A DNA stretch of 64,000 nucleotides from an uncultured delta proteobacterium (GCA_903869265.1 CAIPYE010000014.1:248001-312000); one strand, 5' to 3'. Positions 1-8,921 are shown, numbered from the stretch's first letter. A program made the numbers and translations. The notes: generated by a model from the sequence alone, not told the origin.

Positions 1-90
1 CCCACCACGGAACAGCTCGTGGTCTATACCTCGCCGCCCGTCGCCTTCTCCGATGCCATCCTTTTCATCCCGGTGGATTTGATCCGGTGA
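1..90 (+). CDS. C-terminal end of an unidentified protein (partial)
   Basis: The first 90 bases form an open frame from the window edge to a TGA stop, giving 29 residues ending in FIPVDLIR. It lies where yidD or rnpA is often found upstream of yidC, but the residues do not look like the end of either. I do not recognise the family. Only the tail is visible, so no function is proposed. A 90-base gap without further features separates it from yidC. Confidence 0.4.
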   Translation, partial: PTTEQLVVYTSPPVAFSDAILFIPVDLIR

Positions 91-180
91 ACAAATCTTT
101 TTGAGGCAGCCGAAGGTGGCGTTGTCCGGGTGCTTCAGGCCTGCATCCAAAACTTAATAAGCCTGACAAGGATTGATTTC

Positions 181-1821
181 ATGGACACACAGAGAATGTT
201 TTTGGCCATTTTCCTTTCGTTGGCCATCTTGCTTGGGTATCAGTATTTTTTTGTTCCCCCTACCCCTCCGGTCACGGAAAGCAGTGTTGCATCCTCTCCC
301 CAAAACGGCAAGACTGAAGAGAAAAGCGTTGCTAGCGCGCCAGCTCCCGTTGCCGCAGCCAGCCTGTTGGCTGCCCAGCCTGCTGGGTCGGCCATCAAGC
401 AAGGCCGCGAGATTCCGGTGACAACCAGCCTATACTCCGCAGTGGTGATGGAGTCTGGCGGCATGGTGAAAAGCTTTCAATTGAAGAATTACCGGGAAGC
501 TTTGCCCAAGGATTCCGGCAATAAAGAGCTTTTCCAGCCAAAAGCCGACGACAATCTGCCCCTGAATTTTTCCTGGGGGACCGAACCGGGCAGCATCCCT
601 CCGCTGATGTATGAGGCCGCCCCGATCAAGGAGGAGCAAGGTAGCGCGGTCCTGACCCTGCGGGGCAAGTTGCCCTCGGGTCTTGAGATTGTTCGCACCA
701 TGCGGTTTCTTGACCAGCAGTATCTGGTGGAGCTGACCATCGATGTGGTCAATCATACGGCCACTCCCCTACAGGGCGCACCGTATCTGACTCTTGACAA
801 CCGGCCGTTTTCCCATGAGAAACAGATGGTTTTTGTTGGACCCGCTGTTTTGCACGATGGGGTGCTGGAGGAAATCAAGGCCGCCGACTTGAAAAAGGGG
901 GGCAGAAGCTTCACCGGCAAGATCGGTTGGGCGGCCTACGAGGATAATTATTTCCTGTGTGGCATTGTCCCGCGCACCGGCGAGCAGCACACGGCCCATT
1001 TTTCCTTGCAGGATGAAAACAGGGTGACCACGGTGTTGGCCGGGGCCAGCGATGTCATTCAGCCTGGACAGCGGCAGCAATATACCTATTCGGTGTATTT
1101 CGGACCGAAGACCATGGAGGCTCTCAAGTCAGTCGGTCACGAACTGGAACGCAGCATCAATTTCGGTTGGTTTGACGTGATGGCTAAGCCGACGCTCTAT
1201 ATGCTCAAATTTCTCCATAAATATGTGGGCAACTATGGTGTGGCCATTATTTTGGTGACTGTGCTCATCAAGCTGCTTTTTTGGCCGGTTTCCCAGAAAG
1301 GCATGAAGTCCATGAAGACCATGCAGAAGCTGCAGCCCAAGATGGCCAAGCTGCGGGAGAAATACAAAGACGACAAGCAACTGCAGCAGCAGGAAATGAT
1401 CAAACTGTACCAGACTTACAAGGTGAATCCGGTGGGCGGCTGTCTGCCCATGGTCATACAGATTCCGGTATTTTTTGCGCTGTACAAGGTGCTGCTCCAG
1501 ACCATCGAGCTACGGCACGCACCTTTTTTTCTTTGGATTACGGATCTGTCCGCGCCGGACCGGTTGTTCATCGGCTTTGATCTTCCGTTTGTCGGGGGAA
1601 TCCCGGTGTTGACCCTGCTGATGGGGGCAACCATGTTCCTGCAGCAGAAGATGACCCCGGCCACAGGGGATCCCACCCAGCAGAAGGTCATGATGTTCAT
1701 GCCGGTGATCTTTACCTTCATGTTTCTCAATTTTGCTTCGGGGCTGGTCTTGTACTGGTTTGTCAACAACCTGCTGTCCATTGGCCAGCAGTATCTCGTG
1801 AATCGGCATGAGGTCGCGTAG
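181..1821 (+). CDS. yidC: Membrane protein insertase YidC
   Basis: This inner-membrane insertase places proteins in the membrane alone or with SecYEG. I chose the ATG at 181 because it directly precedes the N-terminal membrane segment (MDTQRMFLAIFLSLAIL) and has an AAGGA ribosome site just upstream; the frame stays open further upstream. The product is 546 residues, the usual Gram-negative length: an N-terminal anchor, a large periplasmic beta domain (about residues 60-330), then the conserved 60 kDa insertase domain with several membrane segments and the basic cytoplasmic loop (KGMKSMKTMQKLQPKMAKL). The jag gene follows, as in many genomes, and suggests co-expression. Confidence 0.97.
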   Translation: MDTQRMFLAIFLSLAILLGYQYFFVPPTPPVTESSVASSPQNGKTEEKSVASAPAPVAAASLLAAQPAGSAIKQGREIPVTTSLYSAVVMESGGMVKSFQLKNYREALPKDSGNKELFQPKADDNLPLNFSWGTEPGSIPPLMYEAAPIKEEQGSAVLTLRGKLPSGLEIVRTMRFLDQQYLVELTIDVVNHTATPLQGAPYLTLDNRPFSHEKQMVFVGPAVLHDGVLEEIKAADLKKGGRSFTGKIGWAAYEDNYFLCGIVPRTGEQHTAHFSLQDENRVTTVLAGASDVIQPGQRQQYTYSVYFGPKTMEALKSVGHELERSINFGWFDVMAKPTLYMLKFLHKYVGNYGVAIILVTVLIKLLFWPVSQKGMKSMKTMQKLQPKMAKLREKYKDDKQLQQQEMIKLYQTYKVNPVGGCLPMVIQIPVFFALYKVLLQTIELRHAPFFLWITDLSAPDRLFIGFDLPFVGGIPVLTLLMGATMFLQQKMTPATGDPTQQKVMMFMPVIFTFMFLNFASGLVLYWFVNNLLSIGQQYLVNRHEVA

Positions 1822-1923
1822 AACGGGTTGAAAGAGGGGATCGTGCCCCTGGGGCCACAATTGCCAAGAAAAGACAAAGACGCCGGGCTGCCAGAGAATG
1901 GCCTGAGACGGAGGAATCACACC

Positions 1924-2775
1924 ATGTCTGCCAAGATGGAATATAAGGGTACGGATGTTGAAGAGGCGATCGGCAATGCCTGCGCCGCGCTTAATGTGGT
2001 GCGGGAAGAGCTAGATATCCGCATAATCTCCACCGGTTCCACAGGTATTTTCGGCTTGGGACGGAAAAAGGCGGCGGTGCAGGTGTCTCTCAAAAAAGAG
2101 GGCGGACGCGAGCAGAGGCGACCGGTTCAGGAGAAAAAAACAAGCACGCCAAGGGGCAATTCTGAAAAGCCTGCTTCGGACAGGCAACCGAGTCCGCCGA
2201 AAGCCAGGGCAGAACAGCCTGCGGACAGCGAGGAGTTGACAGAGGAGGTGGTGGGGGATCCTGTCAGCCCAGAAGAGATGGAGGCGATCCGGGCGGATAT
2301 CGCCAAGATTCTGCAACTCATGGGCTGCCCATCGGAAATAAGCATGGAGCAGGATCAGAACAACAAGGTCCATGCCAAGATCACCGGGGAATTTGTCGAT
2401 ATTCTTGTCGGGCCTGAGGGGCAGACCCTTGACGGCTTGCAATATGTGTTGCGCAAGATTATTACCAGAAAATTTCCGCAGAAGGTTCTTTTTGCCCTTG
2501 ATGCCGCAGGGTTTAGGGAAAACAGGATGGGTGAGCTCCAGGAGCGGGCCTTGCGCCTGGCTCAGGAAGTCAAGGAAACCGGCAAGACCCGAACCATTCC
2601 GGCCATCAATCCTGCGGAAAGACGCATGGTGCATATGGCCTTGCAGGACGATACCGAGATCAGAAGCCGTAGCGTTGGAGAGGGGTTGTTTAAAAAAGTC
2701 CTTATCTATTTGCCAGGCAAAGGGCGACGCCGTTCTCCCCGGAAAAAGAAAAGCGGAGAAAAGAGCCCGGAGTAA
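1924..2775 (+). CDS. jag: Jag/KhpB-type RNA-binding protein (Jag_N, KH, R3H)
   Basis: This is a cytoplasmic RNA-binding protein of the SpoIIIJ-associated family. The ATG at 1924 has GGAG upstream and starts exactly at the Jag_N domain (EYKGTDVEEAIGNACAALNV); the same frame is open upstream but has no family similarity there. Order in the 283 residues: Jag_N (about 1-55, with STGSTGIFGLGRK), a charged Pro/Lys/Glu-rich linker (about 60-130), a KH domain (with ILVGPEGQTLDGLQYVLRKI) and a C-terminal R3H motif (NPAERRMVHMALQDD) followed by a basic tail. It lies about 100 bp downstream of yidC, its usual neighbour. Family work links it to RNA binding and cell-wall control in Gram-positives; its target here is unknown. 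Confidence 0.93.
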   Translation: MSAKMEYKGTDVEEAIGNACAALNVVREELDIRIISTGSTGIFGLGRKKAAVQVSLKKEGGREQRRPVQEKKTSTPRGNSEKPASDRQPSPPKARAEQPADSEELTEEVVGDPVSPEEMEAIRADIAKILQLMGCPSEISMEQDQNNKVHAKITGEFVDILVGPEGQTLDGLQYVLRKIITRKFPQKVLFALDAAGFRENRMGELQERALRLAQEVKETGKTRTIPAINPAERRMVHMALQDDTEIRSRSVGEGLFKKVLIYLPGKGRRRSPRKKKSGEKSPE

Positions 2776-2948
2776 TAGGCCTGGAAAAGGGCAAGAAGGC
2801 GCCGGTTCGGAACAGGCACTCAGCAGCGCAACAGCCTTTGTGATCGTGGGTTGTCGAAGTCTGCGCGGATCTGCCATTGCAGCAAGAATAGTTTTTTGGG
2901 TCGGCTAGGCATCGGTGTCGCCGCCGGATTTTACAAGGCAAGAAACCT

Positions 2949-4355
2949 ATGGTAATGCCGGATTTCCCGGATTTCAACGAGGCGACCATTGCCGCCATAG
3001 CGACGCCGCCCGGTGCTGGCGGCATCGGCATCATCCGGGTGAGCGGCCCCCAGTCCCACGTAATCCTCCAGCAGTTTTTTCAACCGAAGAATCCTCCGCA
3101 CAAGTTTATCAGTCACCGGCTTTATTTTGGCGCCATTGTCCATCCGAAAACCAGAGTGGTCATTGACGAGGTGCTCGCCGTGTACATGCGGGCCCCGCAG
3201 ACCTACACCAGGGAAGATGTGGTGGAAATCCACGGTCACGGCAGTTACTTGCTGTTGCAGGAAATCCTTGCCCAAATCGTGACCTTTCCGGCCACCCGTT
3301 TGGCAGAGCCTGGAGAGTTCACCAAGCGGGCCTTTCTCAATGGCCGGATCGATTTGACCCAGGCGGAGGCGGTTGCCGAGCTGCTGGGCGCCAAAACCAA
3401 AGAGGGCGCTAGTCTTGCGGTGAGTCAGCTCCGTGGGGGATTGCACGGAGAAATCTGGAAAATTCGTGACGCGCTGGTCGCGGTTCGTGCTATCATGGAG
3501 GTGGCCATCGATTTTCCCGATGAGGATGTGGATATTCTCGACACCCCCGCGCTCACGGCCAGACTGGCGCGGGAGGTGCAGGAGCCCTTGATCCGATTGC
3601 TGGCCAGGGCGGACGGGGGGAAAATCATTCGAGAAGGGATCTCCGTGGTCATCCTCGGCAGGCCCAATGTCGGCAAATCCAGTCTGCTCAACTGTCTTCT
3701 TCGGGAAGAACGGGCCATTGTCACGGATCTTCCCGGAACAACCAGGGACACCATTGAGGAGTGTCTGGACATCAAGGGGGTTCCGGTGCGCATTGTCGAT
3801 ACGGCGGGCATCCGGGAAACCATCGAAGCGGTGGAAGAGATCGGCATCCGCCGCGCCCGGCAAAAACTGGGAGAGGCGGATCTGGTTTTGCTGGTGCTTG
3901 ACGGGGCGGAAGGTTTACAGGCTGAAGACCGCGTCCTGTTTGAGGTGGCTGCGGACAAGAAGGTCGTGGTGGTGGTCAACAAGATCGACCGGGCGACCTC
4001 CTTGGATATTGGTTTGTGTGCAGAGGCCTTCCCTGGGGTGCCCATTGTCGCCATTTCCGCCACAACCGGCGAGGGCATCCACAGCCTGGAGGATGCGGTG
4101 TACGATGCGGCCACCGGCGGGCATGGCCTTCAGGAACCTGGAGTCGCCGCGCCGAATGTCCGTCATGTCGCAGCCTTACAGCGTGCCCTTGCCGCAGTGC
4201 AACAGGTTGGCGAGGGGCTGGCCGCAGATCTGCCGCCGGACCTTTTGGCCATTGATCTTCAAGCCGCGCTGGCTTTTTTGGGAGACATCATCGGGGAAAC
4301 AACCACAGATGATGTGCTGGATATGATTTTTGCGGAGTTTTGTCTCGGAAAATAG
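2949..4355 (+). CDS. mnmE: tRNA uridine-5-carboxymethylaminomethyl(34) synthesis GTPase MnmE
   Basis: MnmE works with MnmG to modify the wobble uridine of certain tRNAs. The 468-residue product has the folate-binding N-terminal domain (IAAIATPPGAGGIGIIRVSG), a helical domain, and an inserted G domain with GRPNVGKSSLLN (G1), DLPGTTRDT (G2), DTAG (G3) and NKID (G4). It ends in the catalytic C-terminal motif FCLGK, so it is complete. A start at 2955 (second Met) is also possible. The yidC-jag-mnmE order is typical of origin-proximal DNA. Confidence 0.97.
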   Translation: MVMPDFPDFNEATIAAIATPPGAGGIGIIRVSGPQSHVILQQFFQPKNPPHKFISHRLYFGAIVHPKTRVVIDEVLAVYMRAPQTYTREDVVEIHGHGSYLLLQEILAQIVTFPATRLAEPGEFTKRAFLNGRIDLTQAEAVAELLGAKTKEGASLAVSQLRGGLHGEIWKIRDALVAVRAIMEVAIDFPDEDVDILDTPALTARLAREVQEPLIRLLARADGGKIIREGISVVILGRPNVGKSSLLNCLLREERAIVTDLPGTTRDTIEECLDIKGVPVRIVDTAGIRETIEAVEEIGIRRARQKLGEADLVLLVLDGAEGLQAEDRVLFEVAADKKVVVVVNKIDRATSLDIGLCAEAFPGVPIVAISATTGEGIHSLEDAVYDAATGGHGLQEPGVAAPNVRHVAALQRALAAVQQVGEGLAADLPPDLLAIDLQAALAFLGDIIGETTTDDVLDMIFAEFCLGK

Positions 4356-4397
4356 TTGGCAGTGCAACGGCGACAGTGAAACGGCGAAGGAAAAGGC

Positions 4398-5939
4398 ATG
4401 ACTTCAGGGAAGAAACACAAAGAGATCGATCTTGACGAGCAGATTGAATTCTTGAAAAAGGTAAGTTTTTTTCATGGATTCGATGATCATGAACTCAAGC
4501 AGTTCCTCCAGGTGAGCAAATGGCTCCGGGTTCCTCCCAATACGGTGATCATCAAGGAAAACACGACCGAACGGGCTTTTTACATTCTGGTCAGGGGCGA
4601 GGTCCGGGTTGAAAAACAGCTGCCCGGAAAAGCAAAGCCCATCCAACTCACCACTCTTGTCACCGGGGATTGTTTCGGAGAAATGGCCCTGGTCACTGAA
4701 ATAAAACGAACCGCCGATGTGGTGGCAAGCACGGAATCCTTTATTCTGCGGGTTGAGCCCGAGATTGTCAGTACTTCAAATGTTTTTCTGCAACTGAAAT
4801 TTTATAAGCGGTTCTGTGAACGGCTGGTCAGCAGGCTGGATCTGGCCAATAAAAAAGTTGCCGGGCGCGATGGCGAAGAGGCGAATCCTTCTATTTTGCA
4901 GAAGGTGCTTTCCGATGGCGACCTGCCTGAAGCAGAAGAGAAACCGCGCAAGCCTTCCGTCAAGCCGGATTTGGGTATGGAACGGCCCGCGAAACCGGAA
5001 AAAGCCAGAATATCCATTTCTCTTCCCCCCCTGCCAGACAAGGATTTCCGGCAGACTCCCGCCAAGCTCCATCATCGGGTGCATCCAGAGGCTGTTTTGC
5101 CGGTGAACCCTGCGGTTGCCACCGAGTTGAGCGCCATGATGAAGAGCGGCGGGGGCATTGACAATACCCGGCGGCTGGCCGACTTGATCTCCCTTGATCC
5201 TGTGCTGAGTTGCCGAGTGATCCAGACCGCTAATTCGCCATTCTACAGAAGGGCCAACACGGTGGGGACAGTTCCGCTGGCCATGGTTATTGTCGGAGTC
5301 AAGCAGGTCCAAGAGGTGCTGGTCAATACCATCAGGGCGGCCAGGTCAACCCAGGCCTTCAGCGGTTTTGGTGCGGTCTCCAGGGATTTTTGGCAACATG
5401 CGGTGGTGGTGGGCAGAATTGCCGAAATGCTGCGGGATGTGATTCGGATAAACACCTCAGCCGATCTTTATTTATGTGGTCTTCTCCATGATCTTGGCAT
5501 GCTGGTGCTGGATGGCATGTCGCCGAATTTTTACCCACAGTGCGCTCAGCCGTCCGAGGAGATGCAGGATATTGTCAGGGCAGAAAAAGAGTATATCGGC
5601 GTGGATCATGGTCAGGCGGGTGTCTGGCTTGCCGAAGGCATTGGCCTGCCGCAGCCCTATCTGGACGTGATGCGCTTCCATCATCAGCCGGAGAAGGCGA
5701 CGACCAATCCGGTGCCCGTGGCCCTGGTGAATCTGGCGAATATTTTCGCCTCAATGAAGGGGGCGTGCATGGGGCAGCCCCAAGTGACAAAGCGGGAGGC
5801 CCTGCACTCTTTTTCCTGGGCGTTGATCGAAGAACACCACCGCCCGTTCCAGGAGGTCAATGTGCCGCAGTTTGTCGATTCGTTTTCCGCAGAGCTTGAC
5901 AAAACCTGGGCCAGCATCACAGGAGATATTCTGCTCTAG
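4398..5939 (+). CDS. Cyclic-nucleotide-binding domain plus HDOD domain protein
   Basis: This 513-residue cytoplasmic regulator has two recognisable parts. Residues about 15-140 form a CRP-type cyclic-nucleotide-binding fold (PPNTVIIKENTTERAFYILV and GDCFGEMALVTEIKRTADVV). Residues about 230-430 form an HDOD domain, a degenerate HD-hydrolase fold, with LISLDPVLSCRVIQTANSPF and LLHDLGMLVLD. A Pro/Lys-rich linker joins them. No DNA-binding domain is visible. HDOD proteins commonly act in signalling cascades, so a role in cNMP-responsive regulation is inferred. The start has a strong AAGGAAAAGG site. It is convergent with the rubredoxin gene, and the two stop codons are only three bases apart. 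Confidence 0.85.
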   Translation: MTSGKKHKEIDLDEQIEFLKKVSFFHGFDDHELKQFLQVSKWLRVPPNTVIIKENTTERAFYILVRGEVRVEKQLPGKAKPIQLTTLVTGDCFGEMALVTEIKRTADVVASTESFILRVEPEIVSTSNVFLQLKFYKRFCERLVSRLDLANKKVAGRDGEEANPSILQKVLSDGDLPEAEEKPRKPSVKPDLGMERPAKPEKARISISLPPLPDKDFRQTPAKLHHRVHPEAVLPVNPAVATELSAMMKSGGGIDNTRRLADLISLDPVLSCRVIQTANSPFYRRANTVGTVPLAMVIVGVKQVQEVLVNTIRAARSTQAFSGFGAVSRDFWQHAVVVGRIAEMLRDVIRINTSADLYLCGLLHDLGMLVLDGMSPNFYPQCAQPSEEMQDIVRAEKEYIGVDHGQAGVWLAEGIGLPQPYLDVMRFHHQPEKATTNPVPVALVNLANIFASMKGACMGQPQVTKREALHSFSWALIEEHHRPFQEVNVPQFVDSFSAELDKTWASITGDILL

Positions 5940-5942
5940 CTT

Positions 5943-6104
5943 TCAGTCGATGGGGGTGAACTGATCCTTGCTGGCTCCGCAGATGGGGCAGGCCCAGTTG
6001 TCTGGCAGATCCTCAAAAGGAGTGCCCGGGGCGATGCCTGAGTCCGGGTCTCCGTCCGTCGGATCGTAGATATAACCACAGACCGAACATTCATAGCGTT
6101 TCAT
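5943..6104 (-). CDS. Rubredoxin
   Basis: This small gene encodes 53 residues: [15 protein letters not shown] at the N-terminus and [15 protein letters not shown] at the C-terminus. The two CxxCG motifs supply the four Cys ligands of a single iron. The spacing and the aromatic core (Y, W, F) match standard rubredoxins. The start is preceded by AAGGAG. Rubredoxins are small cytoplasmic electron carriers, common in anaerobes, where they serve superoxide reductase, rubredoxin:oxygen oxidoreductase or related enzymes. No partner gene is adjacent. Confidence 0.95.
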   Translation of the reverse strand: MKRYECSVCGYIYDPTDGDPDSGIAPGTPFEDLPDNWACPICGASKDQFTPID

Positions 6105-6252
6105 GCGGGGCTCCTTTTTCTATTTTGGCAAGCGAGGCTACACCATTATTTATAGGTGTTCCCCTTGGCCAGCGTCAATGATTTTTATCGACAATGTCCG
6201 AAGCCTTTCGGCATGGAGCTTGTTTTGTGTGGGTGTAGAAAAAGAGGGAGAG

Positions 6253-6777
6253 ATGATCGAAAAGGAAGAGGTAGTTTCTAGAAAAGAAATCGCCAAGAGA
6301 GTCAAAGAGCTTGGCCAGGCCATTACCCGTGAGTATTCCGGGCGCCAGTTGGTTGTGATCGGCATTTTAAACGGGGCCTTCATCTTTCTCGCCGATCTGG
6401 TCCGGGAAATCGAGCTGCCCATTGAGATAGACTTTATTCGGGTGTCGAGTTACGGCTCGTCCACTTGCTCTTCCGGCGCCGTCCAGTGTGCCAAGGACAC
6501 CGAGCTTGATTTGGCCGGGAAGGATGTTATTCTGGTGGAGGATATTGTCGATACCGGGAGAACTCTTGCCTGCCTTAAGGAACATCTGGCAGCCCGGAAG
6601 ACCAAATCCGTGCGGATCTGTGCCCTGATCGACAAGAAGGAACGGCGAGAGGTCGAGGTGACGGTGGATTATGCAGGGTTTGTGGTGGCGGAGGGTTTTT
6701 TGGTTGGCTATGGCCTTGATTACGCGGAACAGCACCGCCAGTATCCGGCAATTTATAAGATTGTCAGCGGCGTGTGA
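6253..6777 (+). CDS. hpt: Hypoxanthine phosphoribosyltransferase
   Basis: Purine-salvage enzyme that joins hypoxanthine (or guanine) to PRPP. The ATG at 6253 follows GGGAGAG and gives 174 residues, the family length; the open frame extends upstream without similarity. The PRPP loop is ILVEDIVDTGRTL. The conserved SSYGSST flexible loop and the C-terminal VGYGLDYAEQHR complete the active site. bioA starts three bases after the stop, so the two are probably co-transcribed. Confidence 0.95.
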   Translation: MIEKEEVVSRKEIAKRVKELGQAITREYSGRQLVVIGILNGAFIFLADLVREIELPIEIDFIRVSSYGSSTCSSGAVQCAKDTELDLAGKDVILVEDIVDTGRTLACLKEHLAARKTKSVRICALIDKKERREVEVTVDYAGFVVAEGFLVGYGLDYAEQHRQYPAIYKIVSGV

Positions 6778-6780
6778 GCC

Positions 6781-8133
6781 ATGCCTTCCCTGCAGGAAAA
6801 AGACAAACGGTTCCTCTGGCATCCTTACACCCAGATGCAGGATTATGCCCAGCGCGATCTGCTCCTGATCGACAGGGCGGAAGGTCTTTGCCTGTTCGAT
6901 CAGCAGGGTAAAAAGTATTTCGACACTATTTCCTCCTGGTGGTGCATTGTCCACGGGCATAACCATCCAACCATAACCGAAAAAATTCGTTTGCAGCTGG
7001 CACGGCTTGATCAGGTGCTGCTGGCCGGCACCAGCCATGAGGGGGCGATCCTGCTGGCGGAGGAGTTGGTGCGCCTCACGCCGCCCGAACTTTCCAGGGT
7101 GTTTTATTCGGATAATGGCTCCACGGCCTGCGAGATCGCGATCAAGATGTCGCTCCAGTACTGGCGGCAGATCGGACAGCCGAGCCGCTGCCAACTGGTG
7201 GGAATAGAGCGCGGCTATCATGGCGACACCATCGGCACCATGAGCTTGGGCGGGGTGCCGGAATTTCACGGCCCTTTTTCCCAACTGCTTTTTCCCTCGC
7301 ATCGGCTGCCGTCCCCTTATTGTTACCGATGTCCGGTCGGCCTGAGACAAGACTCCTGCGACTGCCAGTGTCTACAGCCGTTTGTTGAACTTCTGACCGG
7401 GCAAGGAACGCAAATTGCCGCCTTGATCATCGAGCCGCTTATCCAGGCAGCCGGAGGCATGATCGTCTATCCCGCGAAGTACCTGCGCAAGTTGGCCGCC
7501 TTGGCCAGGGAATATGGGGTGCATCTGATTTTTGACGAAGTGGCCACCGGCTTTGGCCGCACCGGGACCATGTTTGCCCTGGAGCAGGCCGGGGTGGCGC
7601 CTGATTTTCTCTGTTTGTCAAAGGGGTTGACTGCTGGTATGTTGCCCATGGCTGCGACGCTGACCAGCGAGGAGATTTTTCAGGCCTTTTATGCCGACTA
7701 TGGCGCGGGAAAAACCTTTTTCCATGGCCATACCTTCAGCGGCAATCCCTTGGCTGCTGCTGCGGCCCTTGGTTCGTTGCAGGTCTTTGCCGAAGAGCAG
7801 ACCATGGCCGGGCTACCGAACAAGATCAGCCATCTCCAGGTGCGGATGCGCCGTTTTGCCGACCTGCCATGGGTCGGGGATCTCAGGCAGATTGGCTTGG
7901 TCTGCGCTATGGAGCTGGTGAAGGATAGGGAAACCAAGGCCGCCTATGGGTTGCACGAACGGGTCGGCTGGCCGATCTATCTGGCCGGGCTTGAGCAGGG
8001 GCTTTTGTTGCGGCCCATTGGCAATGTCATTTATCTTTGGTTGCCGCTTTCCGTGACTCTGGCCGAGATAGACGAGATCACGGAACGGGCTTGGCAGGTG
8101 CTTTCCGATCCGCGGAATATTGCGGGGTGGTAG
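6781..8133 (+). CDS. bioA: Adenosylmethionine-8-amino-7-oxononanoate aminotransferase
   Basis: PLP-dependent class III aminotransferase of biotin synthesis; it converts KAPA to DAPA with SAM as amino donor. The 450-residue sequence begins with KRFLWHPYTQMQDY, has SWWCIVHGHNHP, the PLP-site IFDEVATGFGRTG and the lysine motif LCLSKGLTAGMLPMAATL (Schiff-base Lys in SKG). Length and motifs fit BioA rather than other class III enzymes. No other bio genes are adjacent; the partner is hpt upstream. The tRNA-Arg gene follows at 28 bp. Confidence 0.95.
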   Translation: MPSLQEKDKRFLWHPYTQMQDYAQRDLLLIDRAEGLCLFDQQGKKYFDTISSWWCIVHGHNHPTITEKIRLQLARLDQVLLAGTSHEGAILLAEELVRLTPPELSRVFYSDNGSTACEIAIKMSLQYWRQIGQPSRCQLVGIERGYHGDTIGTMSLGGVPEFHGPFSQLLFPSHRLPSPYCYRCPVGLRQDSCDCQCLQPFVELLTGQGTQIAALIIEPLIQAAGGMIVYPAKYLRKLAALAREYGVHLIFDEVATGFGRTGTMFALEQAGVAPDFLCLSKGLTAGMLPMAATLTSEEIFQAFYADYGAGKTFFHGHTFSGNPLAAAAALGSLQVFAEEQTMAGLPNKISHLQVRMRRFADLPWVGDLRQIGLVCAMELVKDRETKAAYGLHERVGWPIYLAGLEQGLLLRPIGNVIYLWLPLSVTLAEIDEITERAWQVLSDPRNIAGW

Positions 8134-8161
8134 ACTGTCTGTTTACAAGAATGGCGTGTGT

Positions 8162-8238
8162 GCGCCTGTAGCTCAGCTGGATAGAGCATCGGCCTTCGAA
8201 GCCGAGAGTCGGGGGTTCGAATCCCTCCGGGCGCACCA
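8162..8238 (+). tRNA. tRNA-Arg (anticodon TCG)
   Basis: A complete cloverleaf can be drawn. The acceptor stem GCGCCTG pairs with CGGGCGC (one T-G pair), the D stem is GCTC/GAGC, the anticodon stem TCGGC/GCCGA encloses loop CTTCGAA with anticodon TCG, and the T-loop is TTCGAAT. A is the discriminator base and CCA is encoded. It reads CGA codons. The 3' end is the integration site of the island that follows: the last 14 bases plus AATAAA are repeated exactly 37.3 kb downstream. Confidence 0.97.
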
Positions 8239-8244
8239 ATAAAA
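8225..8244 (+). repeat. attL-like 20-bp repeat at the 3' end of tRNA-Arg
   Basis: The sequence CTCCGGGCGCACCAATAAAA covers part of the T-stem side, the acceptor stem, CCA and six following bases. It recurs exactly at 45507-45526 in the same orientation. This is the typical core of a tyrosine-integrase attachment site in a tRNA gene. The left copy restores a full tRNA. Confidence 0.85.
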
Positions 8245-8246
8245 TC

Positions 8247-8279
8247 AAGGGGTTAGCGATATTCCGCTCACCCCTTTTT
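8247..8279 (+). terminator. Rho-independent terminator after tRNA-Arg
   Basis: AAGGGGT (8247-8253) pairs with ACCCCTT (8270-8276), extended by AGCG/CGCT, and is followed by a short T-run. It lies nine bases after the tRNA. Since it is inside the island boundary, it was probably supplied by the element; the ancestral terminator is likely the one at 45533. Confidence 0.75.
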
Positions 8280-8310
8280 CTATGCAAAACCCCCCATTTT
8301 TGTCCCATAC

Positions 8311-8538
8311 TAATAAGTTCATAAATTACTAGACATTACCTGGGGCCACTTCTCTTGTCTGGGCGAATCTCAAGAGGAATATCGGACGACGGGTGCTCAA
8401 GGGCAAAGGAAATTTAAAGGCTCGTGTCATAAGCCACCCCCGATCGCTCCAGAACATGGCGGATAAGATCGCCAAGTTTTTCCATCATCCGCTCGTTAAA
8501 TATGCCTTCACTGTGTCTAGTATCTTATGAACTTATTA
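8311..8538. repeat. 228-bp segment with 25-bp terminal inverted repeats (MITE-like)
   Basis: Bases 8311-8335 and 8514-8538 are inverted repeats matching at 23 of 25 positions, including 14 identical outer bases (TAATAAGTTCATAA). The interior (178 bp) has no full gene; on the minus strand it holds a short open stretch (about 8418-8520) ending in RSGVAYDTSL and a stop. The right arm begins where the integrase remnant loses similarity. It could be a small non-autonomous transposable element that helped disrupt the integrase. Flanking TA dinucleotides are possible but not clear target duplications. Confidence 0.5.
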
Positions 8539-8911
8539 ATAAGTCTTTATGGCCTGTCACTGTTGCTACCTCCACCTGATTCCAGCCCCTTTCAAAAAGT
8601 CGGCTGGTGGCCTCATGTCTCAGGTCATGCTGGCTATTTCGCCACATCGTGCGGCAGTCTCGAGAGCTATTATGATAATAGCTCTAATATCCTCCCTTTT
8701 AGAGTTCTTCCCGGCGGCTAAGAGTAGCTCTTCTTCGTTGTCTTCCAAGCGCTGGTCCCGACCAGGCGGAAGGGACGGTTTCCGAACCAGTGCTGTGGCG
8801 ATCCCGCGAGGGAGGGGGATGCCCCAATCCATCACGCAATGCTTGAGTACTCGGTTGAGTAAACCGATTTCATGCTTGACGGTTTGCGGGGCAGCTCCGG
8901 TTTTCAGTCAG
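8525..8911 (-). pseudogene. Decayed tyrosine recombinase (integrase)
   Basis: On the minus strand the first part reads as a phage-integrase core-binding region (TVKHEIGLLNRVLKHCVMDW, then KPSLPPGRDQRLEDNEEELL) and the start of the catalytic domain (ALETAARCGEIASM, which holds the first catalytic Arg). A stop follows at once. In another frame, overlapping the break, the distal catalytic region continues (HDLRHEATSRLFERG, then VEVATVTGHKDL, i.e. the HxxR and GHK boxes). The middle of the catalytic domain, the C-terminal nucleophile Tyr and the N-terminal arm are missing. This is an internal deletion with frameshift plus truncation at both ends. Its position beside tRNA-Arg marks it as the island integrase. 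Confidence 0.85.
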
Positions 8912-8921
8912 AGATAGCGAA

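Noticed and set aside
2931-3863. 310-residue minus-strand open frame over mnmE
   Set aside because: Shadow of the certain mnmE gene with no motif.
8078-8308. Minus-strand open frame over the tRNA-Arg with RPEGFEPPT-type peptide
   Set aside because: This peptide is a well-known artefact of reading a tRNA gene on the opposite strand; the tRNA explains it.
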